Shown here piece after piece: positions 1-6,991 of a stretch of 19,790 nt of DNA. Within the stretch, counting starts at the first letter, position 1, and every line of letters begins with the position of its first letter. The position numbers and the translations under genes are program-made. The notes under the pieces were generated by a model. It saw nothing but the letters and a program-made list of their open reading frames with translations. It was not told where the DNA came from and made no database searches. The DNA is from an uncultured candidate division Zixibacteria bacterium (GTDB taxonomy: Bacteria > Zixibacteria > MSB-5A5 > GN15 > FEB-12), in NCBI GenBank assembly GCA_913009765.1, contig CAJVYT010000031.1:1-19790 (forward strand), written 5' to 3'.

Positions 1-100
1 AAGTAAGTGAGGACACATTGCTTAACAGTGTCGACAAAGCGAACAATCACTGTTATTTTTTTTTTTTTTTTATTTGTTTTCGTCTTTTTTTTTTTTTTTT
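1..100. other. Non-genomic leader: unknown 55 nt plus T-rich tract
   Basis: This stretch lies outside the 5' end of the P5 adapter, so it cannot be contiguous with the genome. Positions 56-100 are almost pure T with a few interruptions. Read in reverse this is the poly-A that Illumina base calling produces after the end of a short library molecule. Positions 1-55 look like ordinary sequence but have no recognisable gene; they may be noise calls or a chimeric fragment. Open frames here should not be annotated. Confidence 0.85.
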
Positions 101-158
101 AATGATACGGCGACCACCGAGATCTACACTCTTTCCCTACACGACGCTCTTCCGATCT
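101..158 (+). other. Illumina P5 / TruSeq universal adapter
   Basis: The 58 bases starting AATGATACGGCGACCACCGA and ending ACGACGCTCTTCCGATCT match the complete TruSeq universal adapter as I know it. Translating across it gives the contaminant peptides NDTATTEIYTLSLHDALPI and RSTLFPYTTLFRS, well-known artefacts in protein databases. Genomic sequence starts at about 159. Confidence 0.99.
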
Positions 159-373
159 GGATTGATTTCAGCTTTTCACTTGCCAAATATGCAAAATACA
201 GTGCAAGTTCTCTTTCTGAATACCTTATGGCATTTATGATTTTTATAATATTTGCCTCTATTATAGGTTATTTCCTTACGATTATAGCTGTTGGTCAGGC
301 GAGAGGTTATGCCGTTATACGTTATTTAAAAGATGGGTATAAAATCGAGAACGAAGAACCGCAAGAGGCTTGA
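159..373 (+). CDS. Membrane protein, C-terminal fragment (5' end lost to adapter junction)
   Basis: I do not recognise this protein. About 70 residues remain, read in frame from the first genomic bases to the TGA at 371-373; any upstream start in this frame lies in adapter and is not real. The fragment has one long hydrophobic segment (roughly YLMAFMIFIIFASIIGYFLT) and a short polar tail ending in acidic residues (KIENEEPQEA). This suggests the last membrane helix and cytoplasmic tail of a small polytopic protein. The stop is 30 nt before the panC ATG on the same strand, so the two may be co-transcribed. The adapter-derived N-terminus must be removed before any database search. Confidence 0.75.
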
Positions 374-403
374 TAATGTATCATAATTTTGTATCTTTCC
401 GAT

Positions 404-1249
404 ATGAAAATAATCCGTTCCGTTAAAAAGATTCAATCGCTTTCAAGGCAGTTTGTCTCAGAAGGCAAAACTATCGGGCTGGTTCCGACTATGGGGTTTT
501 TGCATGCCGGACATCTCTCGCTTATAAAACGTGCTTTGAAACATGCAGATATTGTTATTACCACTATTTTTGTCAACCCGACCCAGTTTGCTCAAGGGGA
601 AGATTTAAGCAAATACCCTCGTGATGAAAAAGGGGATATCAAAAAAATAAAATCTGTCGGTGGGCAGATTGTTTTTATTCCAAAAGCATCAGAAATTTAT
701 CCTGAAAATTTTGAAACGTATGTTTCTGTTGAGTCTCTTACACAAACTCTTGAGGGGGAATCTCGTCCGTCTCATTTTAAAGGAGTGACAACGATTGTTG
801 CCAAACTGTTAAATATGACCCGTCCTGATGTTGTCGTTTTTGGACTCAAAGATTATCAGCAAGCGATGGTGCTTAAAAAAATGACGACCGACTTAAATTA
901 TCCAATCAAATTTATCATCGCTCCTACGGTAAGAGAAAAGGACGGGTTGGCGATGTCATCACGAAATAAATATTTTAATGCATGGCAGCGACAGGAGGCA
1001 CTCTGTTTAAACTATGCATTAAAAACTGCCAAAGAAATGGTCAAAGCAAATATCTCAGATTGTAAACTTATTCAAAAAGAGATGTTGGCTGTAATCAAAG
1101 CAACATGCAAATCTGCGAAGATAGATTATATCGCATTTACTGATTTTGACTCATTAGAACCGACTGATAAAGTAGTCAAACACACAATCTGTTCATTGGC
1201 GGTGCGTCTTCACAATGTCCGCCTTATTGACAATATGAAGCTGATGTAA
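404..1249 (+). CDS. panC: Pantothenate synthetase (pantoate--beta-alanine ligase)
   Basis: Cytoplasmic enzyme that joins pantoate and beta-alanine in an ATP-dependent reaction, the last step of pantothenate (vitamin B5, coenzyme A) synthesis. The 281-residue protein has the family's normal length. It carries the HIGH-type nucleotide-binding motif in PTMGFLHAGHLSL (HAGH at 34-37), the VNPTQFAQGEDLSKYPR block (about 58-73), the VFGLKDYQQ pantoate-site block (about 145-153) and the KMSKS-like MSSRN (184-188). I chose ATG 404 (MKIIRSVKKI), the usual family N-terminus, over an upstream TTG at 389. No clear Shine-Dalgarno is visible before it. It follows a truncated membrane-protein gene by 30 nt. 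No panB or panD is in the window. Downstream, two repeat hairpins (1305-1356) replace a classical terminator. Confidence 0.97.
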   Translation: MKIIRSVKKIQSLSRQFVSEGKTIGLVPTMGFLHAGHLSLIKRALKHADIVITTIFVNPTQFAQGEDLSKYPRDEKGDIKKIKSVGGQIVFIPKASEIYPENFETYVSVESLTQTLEGESRPSHFKGVTTIVAKLLNMTRPDVVVFGLKDYQQAMVLKKMTTDLNYPIKFIIAPTVREKDGLAMSSRNKYFNAWQRQEALCLNYALKTAKEMVKANISDCKLIQKEMLAVIKATCKSAKIDYIAFTDFDSLEPTDKVVKHTICSLAVRLHNVRLIDNMKLM

Positions 1250-1304
1250 AGGCAAGATATTTTTTAAACATCCCTTAAATCCCCTCTTAAAAGAGTAATA
1301 GTAG

Positions 1305-1356
1305 GGCGGGATCCCTGTGATCCCGCCTTAAATGGCAGCATCGCAGGGATGCTGCC
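1305..1356. repeat. Two modular hairpin repeats
   Basis: Two adjacent near-perfect inverted repeats. At 1305-1327 the arms are GGCGGGATC/GATCCCGCC around CCTGT. At 1334-1356 the arms are GGCAGCATC/GATGCTGCC around GCAGG. Both contain the core ATCCCTG[T/C]GAT, read on opposite strands. They are flanked by GTAGG on the left and CCTAC on the right, as elsewhere in the window. They sit between the convergent panC and minus-strand genes and could slow transcription, but no T-run follows. Confidence 0.9.
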
Positions 1357-1470
1357 CTACTGAGCTACTTTTGTAAAACATGCAAGTGCTTCATCTAATT
1401 TATCCTTTGATTTAGATAACTCTTTTCCTTTTAAGTACAACTTCTCAGCGTCATTACTTTTATTATTCAT
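1357..1470 (-). CDS. TPR-like micro-ORF, probably a gene truncated by a hairpin repeat
   Basis: A 37-codon frame from ATG 1470 to TAG 1357-1359. It is preceded by a good Shine-Dalgarno (GGGAG, about 10 nt upstream), which argues that translation is or was real. The peptide is hydrophilic and helical. Its part AEKLYLKGKELSKSKDKL followed by DEALACFTKVA has the residue spacing of one tetratricopeptide (TPR) repeat. The stop codon is supplied by the CTAC flank of the hairpin at 1334-1356. The simplest reading is that a longer TPR gene was cut by insertion of the repeat, leaving one motif; a genuine small protein is the alternative. It lies downstream of, and on the same strand as, the unrecognised gene ending at 1572. 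Confidence 0.45.
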   Translation of the reverse strand: MNNKSNDAEKLYLKGKELSKSKDKLDEALACFTKVAQ

Positions 1471-1494
1471 ATTATTAATTCTCCCAAATATTTA

Positions 1495-1554
1495 AGGGCG
1501 GTTGCAAACCGCCATTACATGTCAGGAGCACAGGGCTCCTGACCTACAAAAACT
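1495..1554. repeat. 60-bp direct repeat, copy A (two hairpins)
   Basis: Contains the hairpins GGCGGTTGCAAACCGCC and CAGGAGCACAGGGCTCCTG, followed by ACCTACAAAAACT. It matches 2183-2242 in the same orientation at 59 of 60 positions; the one difference is A1506 versus G2194, in the first hairpin's loop. Confidence 0.95.
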
Positions 1555-1571
1555 CGTACAGACGTAACAAG

Positions 1572-2159
1572 TTACTGAATTTTTCTACTCGCAAAGATGA
1601 AAAATCTAGCATTAAAAAGTGGAGACTCTGCTTTGGTTGGTATTCCACCACCATGACGAGCTGCTTGAACTGGTATAAGTATTTGATTTATTGAAGTAAC
1701 TCTTAATCCAGGTATGTCATCTAATGTATCTGGTGTAACAAGAAATTCGATACTTTTACCTTCAATTTTACTTGGTGAAAAAAACCACTCACATTCTTCA
1801 TAATTAGCTCGACGTTTGATATCTTGGAATATCGGTAACGGAATAAAGTTGTTTGTTGTATCATTAAATGTTAAGTCTTTACCAATTGTAACATAAGAAG
1901 GGATGTTTGAAAGTCTGTCAAATTGTCTTTCAAACTCACTTCCCTTAGAAATTAAAAAATCTCTCATAGTATTTTCAGCAAGATTTCCAAGTGATTTATA
2001 ACCGAAAAATGCTATCAGAATTCCCATTATTGCACCACCCCATCCAACTGCTTTTATTGTCCATTTTAATAAATCAAATAATAATGCTTTTTTAAATATT
2101 ATATCATCAAGAATTTGATTTTTAACTTCTTCAACAATTTTATTATCTTCTTTACTCAA
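1572..2159 (-). CDS. Unrecognised single-TM protein, bracketed by direct repeats
   Basis: I do not recognise the family. The frame runs further upstream to a TTG at 2171, but GGAGGAAAAATTG there is best read as a Shine-Dalgarno (GGAGG) followed five bases later by a TTG start at 2159. That gives 195 residues beginning with the sequence LSKEDNK (initiator Met). After a charged, helical N-terminus of about 30 residues there is one hydrophobic segment (WGGAIMGILIAFFGYKSL), then about 140 soluble residues. The order suggests a membrane-anchored protein with a globular domain, perhaps a small sensor or scaffold; no catalytic motif is visible. The gene lies between two 60-bp direct repeats, so it may have moved or duplicated as a cassette. 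The TPR-like micro-ORF follows on the same strand. Confidence 0.7.
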   Translation of the reverse strand: MSKEDNKIVEEVKNQILDDIIFKKALLFDLLKWTIKAVGWGGAIMGILIAFFGYKSLGNLAENTMRDFLISKGSEFERQFDRLSNIPSYVTIGKDLTFNDTTNNFIPLPIFQDIKRRANYEECEWFFSPSKIEGKSIEFLVTPDTLDDIPGLRVTSINQILIPVQAARHGGGIPTKAESPLFNARFFIFASRKIQ

Positions 2160-2182
2160 TTTTTCCTCCAAAGTTATTTATT

Positions 2183-2242
2183 AGGGCGGTTGCGAACCGC
2201 CATTACATGTCAGGAGCACAGGGCTCCTGACCTACAAAAACT
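2183..2242. repeat. 60-bp direct repeat, copy B (two hairpins)
   Basis: Second copy of the repeat at 1495-1554, 688 bp away in the same orientation. Hairpins lie at 2185-2201 (GGCGGTTGCGAACCGCC) and 2211-2229 (CAGGAGCACAGGGCTCCTG). It lies just upstream of the single-TM gene and downstream of the S9 peptidase gene. Confidence 0.95.
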
Positions 2243-2246
2243 ACGT

Positions 2247-2300
2247 GGGCAGACACATAGGTCTGCCCCTTGATTGTTTTGTCGAAACCACAGGGGTTTC
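2247..2300. repeat. Two further modular hairpins
   Basis: Inverted repeats at 2247-2268 (arms GGGCAGAC/GTCTGCCC, loop ACATAG) and 2284-2300 (GAAACC/GGTTTC, loop ACAGG). They extend the hairpin array that begins in direct-repeat copy B and end four bases before the stop codon of the S9 peptidase. They could act as a weak 3' structure for that gene; a T-run characteristic of a rho-independent terminator is not obvious. Confidence 0.8.
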
Positions 2301-2303
2301 TTC

Positions 2304-4322
2304 CTACTTCGTATACTTCTTAAACCATTTCACTATCCAGTCGAGGCGGGCGATACGGCGGTCGGGTCGCCCATGACGGGAAAGTCCGTGCGGTTCTTCG
2401 GGGAAGCGTACCATTTCGACAGTTTTTTTCATCACTTTCAACATAGCAAACATCTGTTCACCCTGTTCAATATGACATCGTAAATCCTTTTCCGAATGAA
2501 TAATCAAAACCGGAGTTTTAATATTTTGATAATAGGTAATCGGTGAACATTTTTCGTAATTTTCTTTATCGGTCCAAGGGTCACCGTCGAATTCACGACG
2601 AATTGCCCAGCCTATATCCGATGAGCCATAAAAAGATTTTAAATCAGAAATACATCGCTGGGTTACGGCAGCTTTGAATCTGTTGGTATGTCCGATAATC
2701 CAGTTGGTCATATATCCGCCATAAGAACCGCCGGTGACACAGATTTTTTTCGGGTTAATAAATTTCTGACTTTCCATGTAATCAGCCGCCGCCATACAAT
2801 CTTTATAATCCAAATCACCCCATCCGCCGGTGATAGCCGCCGCCCACATTTCACCGCGACCGCGACCTCCGCGAGGGTTAGTGTAGAAGACTACAAACCC
2901 CTGCGAGGCGAAATACTGCATTTCATGGAAAAATGTATGAGCATACTGTACCCGAGGTCCGCCATGAATATTGAGAATTGAGGGATACTTTTTCTTCGGG
3001 TTAAAATTCGGAGGAAAGACCATCCAACCCTGCACTTTGGTACCGTCAAAAGACTTAAACATAACATCCTTGGTCTTGCCGAGTTTTACTTTGGTTTTCA
3101 AGAATGGGTTCAAATGGGTAAGCTGTACAGTTTTTTTCTCTCCGCCGTATTGTGTCGGGCAGATTTGAATATCGCCGGGGTTGTTGACATCGGCATATAT
3201 AATTGCTGCTTTTTGAGTTTTGCCGTTTACAGAGAAACTTTTGATATGACATTTTCCGTTATAAATACGTGTCGGTTTACCACCGCGAGCCGGAATATAA
3301 AACAGGTTGGTTGCACCTAAGTCAGAGCCTAAAAAGTAAATCCGTTTGCCGTCTTTAGACCAGTTTATATTTCCACCGCCGCCAACATCACCCATATCGG
3401 AAATAGATTCATCGTATGCAGAACGGTCGAATGTTGGCATCAAATCTTTTGCTTTTGGTCTGCCGTTTATGCCAACTTTCCAAATATGGACGTTGGTAGA
3501 ACCCCAGTCATCGTTGGGATTATCATGACCTAAGTAAGCAATAGATTTACCATCAGGTGAAAATTTAACCGCATGAATAGGACCTTTTGGAGTTTGTACT
3601 TTTTTCTCTTTACTGCCGTGAATAGAGATAATGAAAATATCATCTTGGTCCATAAAAATATCGGGGTCTTTGGTACGGTTAGAAATGAAGGCAATATATT
3701 TACCGTCAGGGGAGAGATGAGGGGCTGCATTATCTCGTTTTCCTTTAGTAAGTTTGGTAAGTTTCTCTGTAGCGATTTCCAGTTTATATATCTGAAATTT
3801 GTCTTTTGGAAGAAATCCGGCACCATCTAAACGGTAGAACAATTTGGTGATATGTCTGAATACCGGCTGTTCTTTTTTCTTTTTCTCATCTTCAATAAAA
3901 TGCGAATCATTGTATCTGAGACAAAAGACCAAAGATTTAGAATCCGGTGTCCACTGCATATTAGAAATAGCACCATCGATTTCAATAAGTTTTTTTTCGG
4001 CACCGCCTGCTGTCGGCATAAGGTAGATACCAACTTTTTTGTCACGAGCTGAAATAAAGGCAATTTGAGAGTCATCAGGTGACCAAACTGCTGCAGAATC
4101 ATTTTGATTTCCATGGGTAAACTGGGTAGATTCTTGTGAATTGACATCTACAAGATGCAGATTTTGGAAATATTTATTCTTCTTTTCATCCATCCATTCA
4201 ACTGTATATGCAATTTTTGATTCATTATTGGAAAGAGAGACCGAAGATGGCAACTTTAAGTTAAATAAATCCTGTGTGCCAATAATTTTTTTTTGAGAGA
4301 CTTTACGGGTCGATTTTTTCAT
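2304..4322 (-). CDS. S9 family peptidase (acylaminoacyl-peptidase / prolyl-oligopeptidase type)
   Basis: Serine peptidase that cleaves short peptides. Its 672 residues match the usual size. The N-terminal half is a beta-propeller of TolB/PD40-type repeats (SPDDSQIAFISA, SPDGKYIAFISNRTKDPDIF, SPDGKSIAYLGHD, SKDGKRIYFLGSD), which in this family restricts access to the active site. The C-terminal alpha/beta-hydrolase domain has the oxyanion-hole region NIHGGP, the nucleophile Ser533 in GGSYGG, Asp613 in HSEKDLR and His645 in EEPHGLSRHGR, so the triad is complete and normally ordered. There is no signal peptide, so a cytoplasmic role in peptide turnover is likely. ATG 4322 is preceded by AAGGAT. 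It is transcribed away from the E1 dehydrogenase gene across a 247-bp shared upstream region. The exact specificity (acylaminoacyl versus dipeptidyl) cannot be read from sequence. Confidence 0.95.
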   Translation of the reverse strand: MKKSTRKVSQKKIIGTQDLFNLKLPSSVSLSNNESKIAYTVEWMDEKKNKYFQNLHLVDVNSQESTQFTHGNQNDSAAVWSPDDSQIAFISARDKKVGIYLMPTAGGAEKKLIEIDGAISNMQWTPDSKSLVFCLRYNDSHFIEDEKKKKEQPVFRHITKLFYRLDGAGFLPKDKFQIYKLEIATEKLTKLTKGKRDNAAPHLSPDGKYIAFISNRTKDPDIFMDQDDIFIISIHGSKEKKVQTPKGPIHAVKFSPDGKSIAYLGHDNPNDDWGSTNVHIWKVGINGRPKAKDLMPTFDRSAYDESISDMGDVGGGGNINWSKDGKRIYFLGSDLGATNLFYIPARGGKPTRIYNGKCHIKSFSVNGKTQKAAIIYADVNNPGDIQICPTQYGGEKKTVQLTHLNPFLKTKVKLGKTKDVMFKSFDGTKVQGWMVFPPNFNPKKKYPSILNIHGGPRVQYAHTFFHEMQYFASQGFVVFYTNPRGGRGRGEMWAAAITGGWGDLDYKDCMAAADYMESQKFINPKKICVTGGSYGGYMTNWIIGHTNRFKAAVTQRCISDLKSFYGSSDIGWAIRREFDGDPWTDKENYEKCSPITYYQNIKTPVLIIHSEKDLRCHIEQGEQMFAMLKVMKKTVEMVRFPEEPHGLSRHGRPDRRIARLDWIVKWFKKYTK

Positions 4323-4438
4323 ATTTAACCTATCCTTGTTTCTGTAAACGATTGTCTTTCATAGAAGTTAACCGTTATGCGTGGGTATGACAAGTGATTT
4401 TTAAACAAATTCCAACAGGGAAAATTATATTTATTGTT

Positions 4439-4455
4439 CTAAAAAATATTTTTAG
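4439..4455. promoter_or_regulatory. Perfect inverted repeat in a divergent intergenic region
   Basis: CTAAAAA-ATA-TTTTTAG, a 17-bp palindrome in the AT-rich region between the divergent S9 peptidase and E1 genes (4323-4569). Its position would suit an operator acting on both promoters. In DNA this AT-rich it could also arise by chance. No convincing -35/-10 pair was found for either gene. Confidence 0.3.
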
Positions 4456-4569
4456 GTTTTACTTTTATTAAAAAAAATGTATTTTTAATGGAGCAAAATG
4501 AGAAGTTTTGCGTTGTATATAAAAACAGTAAGAGAAAATAGTTTTTTTTAATAGAACAAGGAGAACAGA

Positions 4570-6864
4570 TTGGATATTATAGCTCTTATAGATAAAGTTC
4601 AGGAAGTTAAAACAAAAGTCAAAACTCGTCCGAATAAAGATAAACCACTCAAGGAATATTCAGGTCGTACACCAAAACAACTTACATCAATGCTCTATAC
4701 GATGCTGAAAGCACGTCGCGTTGAACTTGAAGAAAAGTTTCTGCTTCGAAAAGGCTATAACCGCTTTTTTATCGGTTGCGGTGGTAAAGAACTCATAGAT
4801 GTTGCCTTTTGTGAGAATTTACATAAAGATGACCCATGGGTTGGGTACTATCGAAACAAAGCATTTGACCTTCACAGAGGTTCTTCATTAAAGGACAAAA
4901 TGCTTGAAGCAATCGGTGATGCTAAAGGTCCTAACAAAGGGATGCAGATTCCGGCACACCCCGGATATCCTGAATTATCAATCATTCCGCAATCATCGCC
5001 AACCGGTGGACACGCATTGGAAGCATCCGGTATTGCCGAAGCAATTCAGCATCCTACAAAAGTTTCCAAACAGTCAATTCACCCCGGCGGAAGATACAAA
5101 AAAGATGCGGTTACAGTTTGCTCAATTGGTGAGGGGTCATCGTCTGAAGCGGAATTCGGCAGAGCTGTTTTTTATTCTGCGTTTTATAAAACAAAATTTA
5201 TCGCTGCTATTTACAACTGTGGCTGGGCTATCTCTGTTTCTGTTGAAGAGCAGTTCCCTGAAGGTGACCCGACGACACCGTATGAAGGTCTTCAGCGTTT
5301 TGGTCTAAAAATTATCCAGTGTGACGGTACCGATATTAAAAATGCTCTGGCAAAAACAAAAGAGGCTGTCGATTACACTCGTTCAGGCAAAGGTCCTGTT
5401 TTAATGAATATCAAAACTACTCGTGAGGGTTCACATTCAGGTTCTGATGACCAATCATTTTATATGGACCCAATTGAAGTTGACTGGCACACCAAAAATG
5501 ATTGTATCTTAAAAGCAACGACTACTCTTATTGAAGACGGGATAGTAACAGGTAAAGAAGTAAAGGCAATGTGGGATGAGCTTGATTCTGCTATTTCTGC
5601 TGAATCTAAAAAAGCTGTTGATAATTTTACTCCAAAATCAAAAGAGTTGATAGAATCTTTAGTATATACTTATGACTTTGAAGAAATAAAAAAGACTTGG
5701 AAAAAATATCGTGATGCTTCTAAATATGACCGTAAAAAGAAATATAAAGAATTTCACAAAAAGGGATACTTTACATCGCCTGACTTACCTGAAAATGTAG
5801 GTCCTATGACAATGCGTTTTGCAATAAATTATACCTTGTTCGACCTCTTTATGATGACTGATGATATGATAATGTTTGGTGAAGATGTTGCCGATTTCTC
5901 CGGTCACATGATTAACGAAGTAGAAAAACAGGATAATATGAAAGGTAAAGGCGGAGTTTTTTTGGTCTCTAAAAATCTTCAGCGAGCTTTCGGAAATGAC
6001 CGTTGCTTTAATACTCCTCTTGATGAAGCCGGTATTATCGGTCGTGCATCGGGGCATGTATATCAAGGTCGCCGTCCGATGCCTGAAATTCAATTTTTAG
6101 ATTATGTCTCACCTGCATATCAAATTTTAAAAGATAGAGTTGTTACCACCTATCAGCGTTCCGGCGGCAAATTTAAAATGCCCTTTACGTTGCGTACTAC
6201 CTATGGAGGGTACAAACAAGGTGCCGGTGCCTTTTGGCATTCTGAGGGAAATCTTGGAACATGGATGAATATTCCGTCTCTGCTGATTGCGGTACCGTCT
6301 AATGCTCGTGATGCTGCCGGACTCTTAAAAACTGCCTGGGCATCTGATGATCCGGTTTTGTTCTGTGAATCGGTGGCATTGTATAACCGTCGTGATTGGG
6401 AAGGTGTTCCGATTGAAGCAGAATATCCTGACATTGATGAACTAATTCCGTTTGGCGTTGCCAAAACATATAATGAAGATTTTACTGACCTTGGTATTAT
6501 TACCTATGGTGCTACATTCCAAATGTGTCGTAAAGCGGCAGAGATTGTACAGGAAAAAGGTATCCATGCTCGTATTGTAGATTTACGAACTGTTAAACCT
6601 ATGGACGAAGATGAAATTATTCGCACCGCAAAAGACTGTGGCAGAGTGCTTGTTGTGACTGAAGACCGTTTCCATGGCGGTGCTGCGGCAACAATCTCAT
6701 CTGTGATTACAAGCGGTGAAGGGCTGTATCATCTTGAAGCACCGGTCAAAACAGTTACAGCAATTGATGCCAGAGTTGCTTATGGTGTTGACGGCGATGA
6801 TGCTTGTCTTCCGACTGTTGCGAAAATTGTGACAGCTATCGAAGATTTACATAACAATTATTAA
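4570..6864 (+). CDS. Fused alpha/beta E1 component of a 2-oxoacid dehydrogenase (ThDP-dependent)
   Basis: Thiamine-diphosphate E1 that decarboxylates a 2-oxoacid (pyruvate, branched-chain oxoacid or similar) and passes the acyl group to a lipoyl E2. In most bacteria alpha and beta are separate; here both are in one 764-residue chain. The alpha-like half (about 35-380) holds the ThDP/Mg motif, which is altered: GEG (187-189) followed by NCGWAIS (216-222), versus the usual GDG...NN. The beta-like half (about 415-760) has the transketolase pyrimidine-domain landmarks DEAGIIGRASG and EIQFLDYVSPAYQI, then the C-terminal domain (GIITYGATF, VDLRTVKPMDED, VVTEDRFHGG). The start is TTG 4570, supported by AAGGAG six bases upstream. 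No E2 or E3 gene is in the window, so substrate and partner complex are unknown. A repeat hairpin plus T-run terminates it. Confidence 0.9.
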   Translation: MDIIALIDKVQEVKTKVKTRPNKDKPLKEYSGRTPKQLTSMLYTMLKARRVELEEKFLLRKGYNRFFIGCGGKELIDVAFCENLHKDDPWVGYYRNKAFDLHRGSSLKDKMLEAIGDAKGPNKGMQIPAHPGYPELSIIPQSSPTGGHALEASGIAEAIQHPTKVSKQSIHPGGRYKKDAVTVCSIGEGSSSEAEFGRAVFYSAFYKTKFIAAIYNCGWAISVSVEEQFPEGDPTTPYEGLQRFGLKIIQCDGTDIKNALAKTKEAVDYTRSGKGPVLMNIKTTREGSHSGSDDQSFYMDPIEVDWHTKNDCILKATTTLIEDGIVTGKEVKAMWDELDSAISAESKKAVDNFTPKSKELIESLVYTYDFEEIKKTWKKYRDASKYDRKKKYKEFHKKGYFTSPDLPENVGPMTMRFAINYTLFDLFMMTDDMIMFGEDVADFSGHMINEVEKQDNMKGKGGVFLVSKNLQRAFGNDRCFNTPLDEAGIIGRASGHVYQGRRPMPEIQFLDYVSPAYQILKDRVVTTYQRSGGKFKMPFTLRTTYGGYKQGAGAFWHSEGNLGTWMNIPSLLIAVPSNARDAAGLLKTAWASDDPVLFCESVALYNRRDWEGVPIEAEYPDIDELIPFGVAKTYNEDFTDLGIITYGATFQMCRKAAEIVQEKGIHARIVDLRTVKPMDEDEIIRTAKDCGRVLVVTEDRFHGGAAATISSVITSGEGLYHLEAPVKTVTAIDARVAYGVDGDDACLPTVAKIVTAIEDLHNNY

Positions 6865-6871
6865 ATTGTAG

Positions 6872-6900
6872 GGTTGAGGCATGCCTCAACCTTTTTTTTT
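6872..6900 (+). terminator. Rho-independent terminator built from a repeat hairpin
   Basis: The perfect 20-bp palindrome GGTTGAGGCATGCCTCAACC (6872-6891) followed by nine Ts, seven bases after the E1 stop codon. The same 20-mer recurs at 15881-15900 in the repeat cluster without a T-run, so a dispersed hairpin appears to serve here as a terminator. Confidence 0.88.
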
Positions 6901-6918
6901 AGTATCGTAACCTTTTAA

Positions 6919-6942
6919 ACAGGGCATTGTCCTGTCGGTACA
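6919..6942. repeat. Repeat module ending in TGTCGGTACA, copy 1
   Basis: ACAGG-GCATTGT-CCTGT followed by CGGTACA. Related copies are at 15584-15607 and 16624-16647, all in the same orientation, with variable stem bases and a constant TGTCGGTACA tail. Confidence 0.85.
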
Positions 6943-6945
6943 AAA

Positions 6946-6986
6946 AAAATTGGTGGAACAATATGTTATGTTGCTCCACCAATTTT
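6946..6986 (-). terminator. Terminator of the flotillin operon (possibly bidirectional)
   Basis: A long inverted repeat with a 16-bp stem and one mismatch: 6946-6961 (AAAATTGGTGGAACAA) pairs with 6971-6986 (TTGCTCCACCAATTTT) around a nine-base loop. On the minus strand it starts six bases after the flotillin stop and ends in a run of Ts (the A-run at 6942-6949). On the plus strand it could back up the E1 terminator. Confidence 0.88.
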
Positions 6987-6991
6987 AATAA

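Noticed and set aside
18..239. Open frame of 73 codons across the left end
   Set aside because: Most of it is T-tract and adapter translation (MIRRPPRSTLFPYTTLFRS).
1495..2242. Insertion sequence bounded by the 60-bp direct repeats
   Set aside because: The enclosed protein has no transposase motif and the repeats are hairpin modules found elsewhere singly, so a classical IS is not supported.
1305..2300. Regularly recurring short repeats as a possible CRISPR array
   Set aside because: The repeats are hairpins with varying stems and irregular spacing, without uniform spacers, and no cas genes are present.
4488..4541. 17-codon frame (MEQNEKFCVVYKNSKRK) upstream of the E1 gene
   Set aside because: No ribosome site, AT-rich DNA and no regulatory codon pattern; likely chance.
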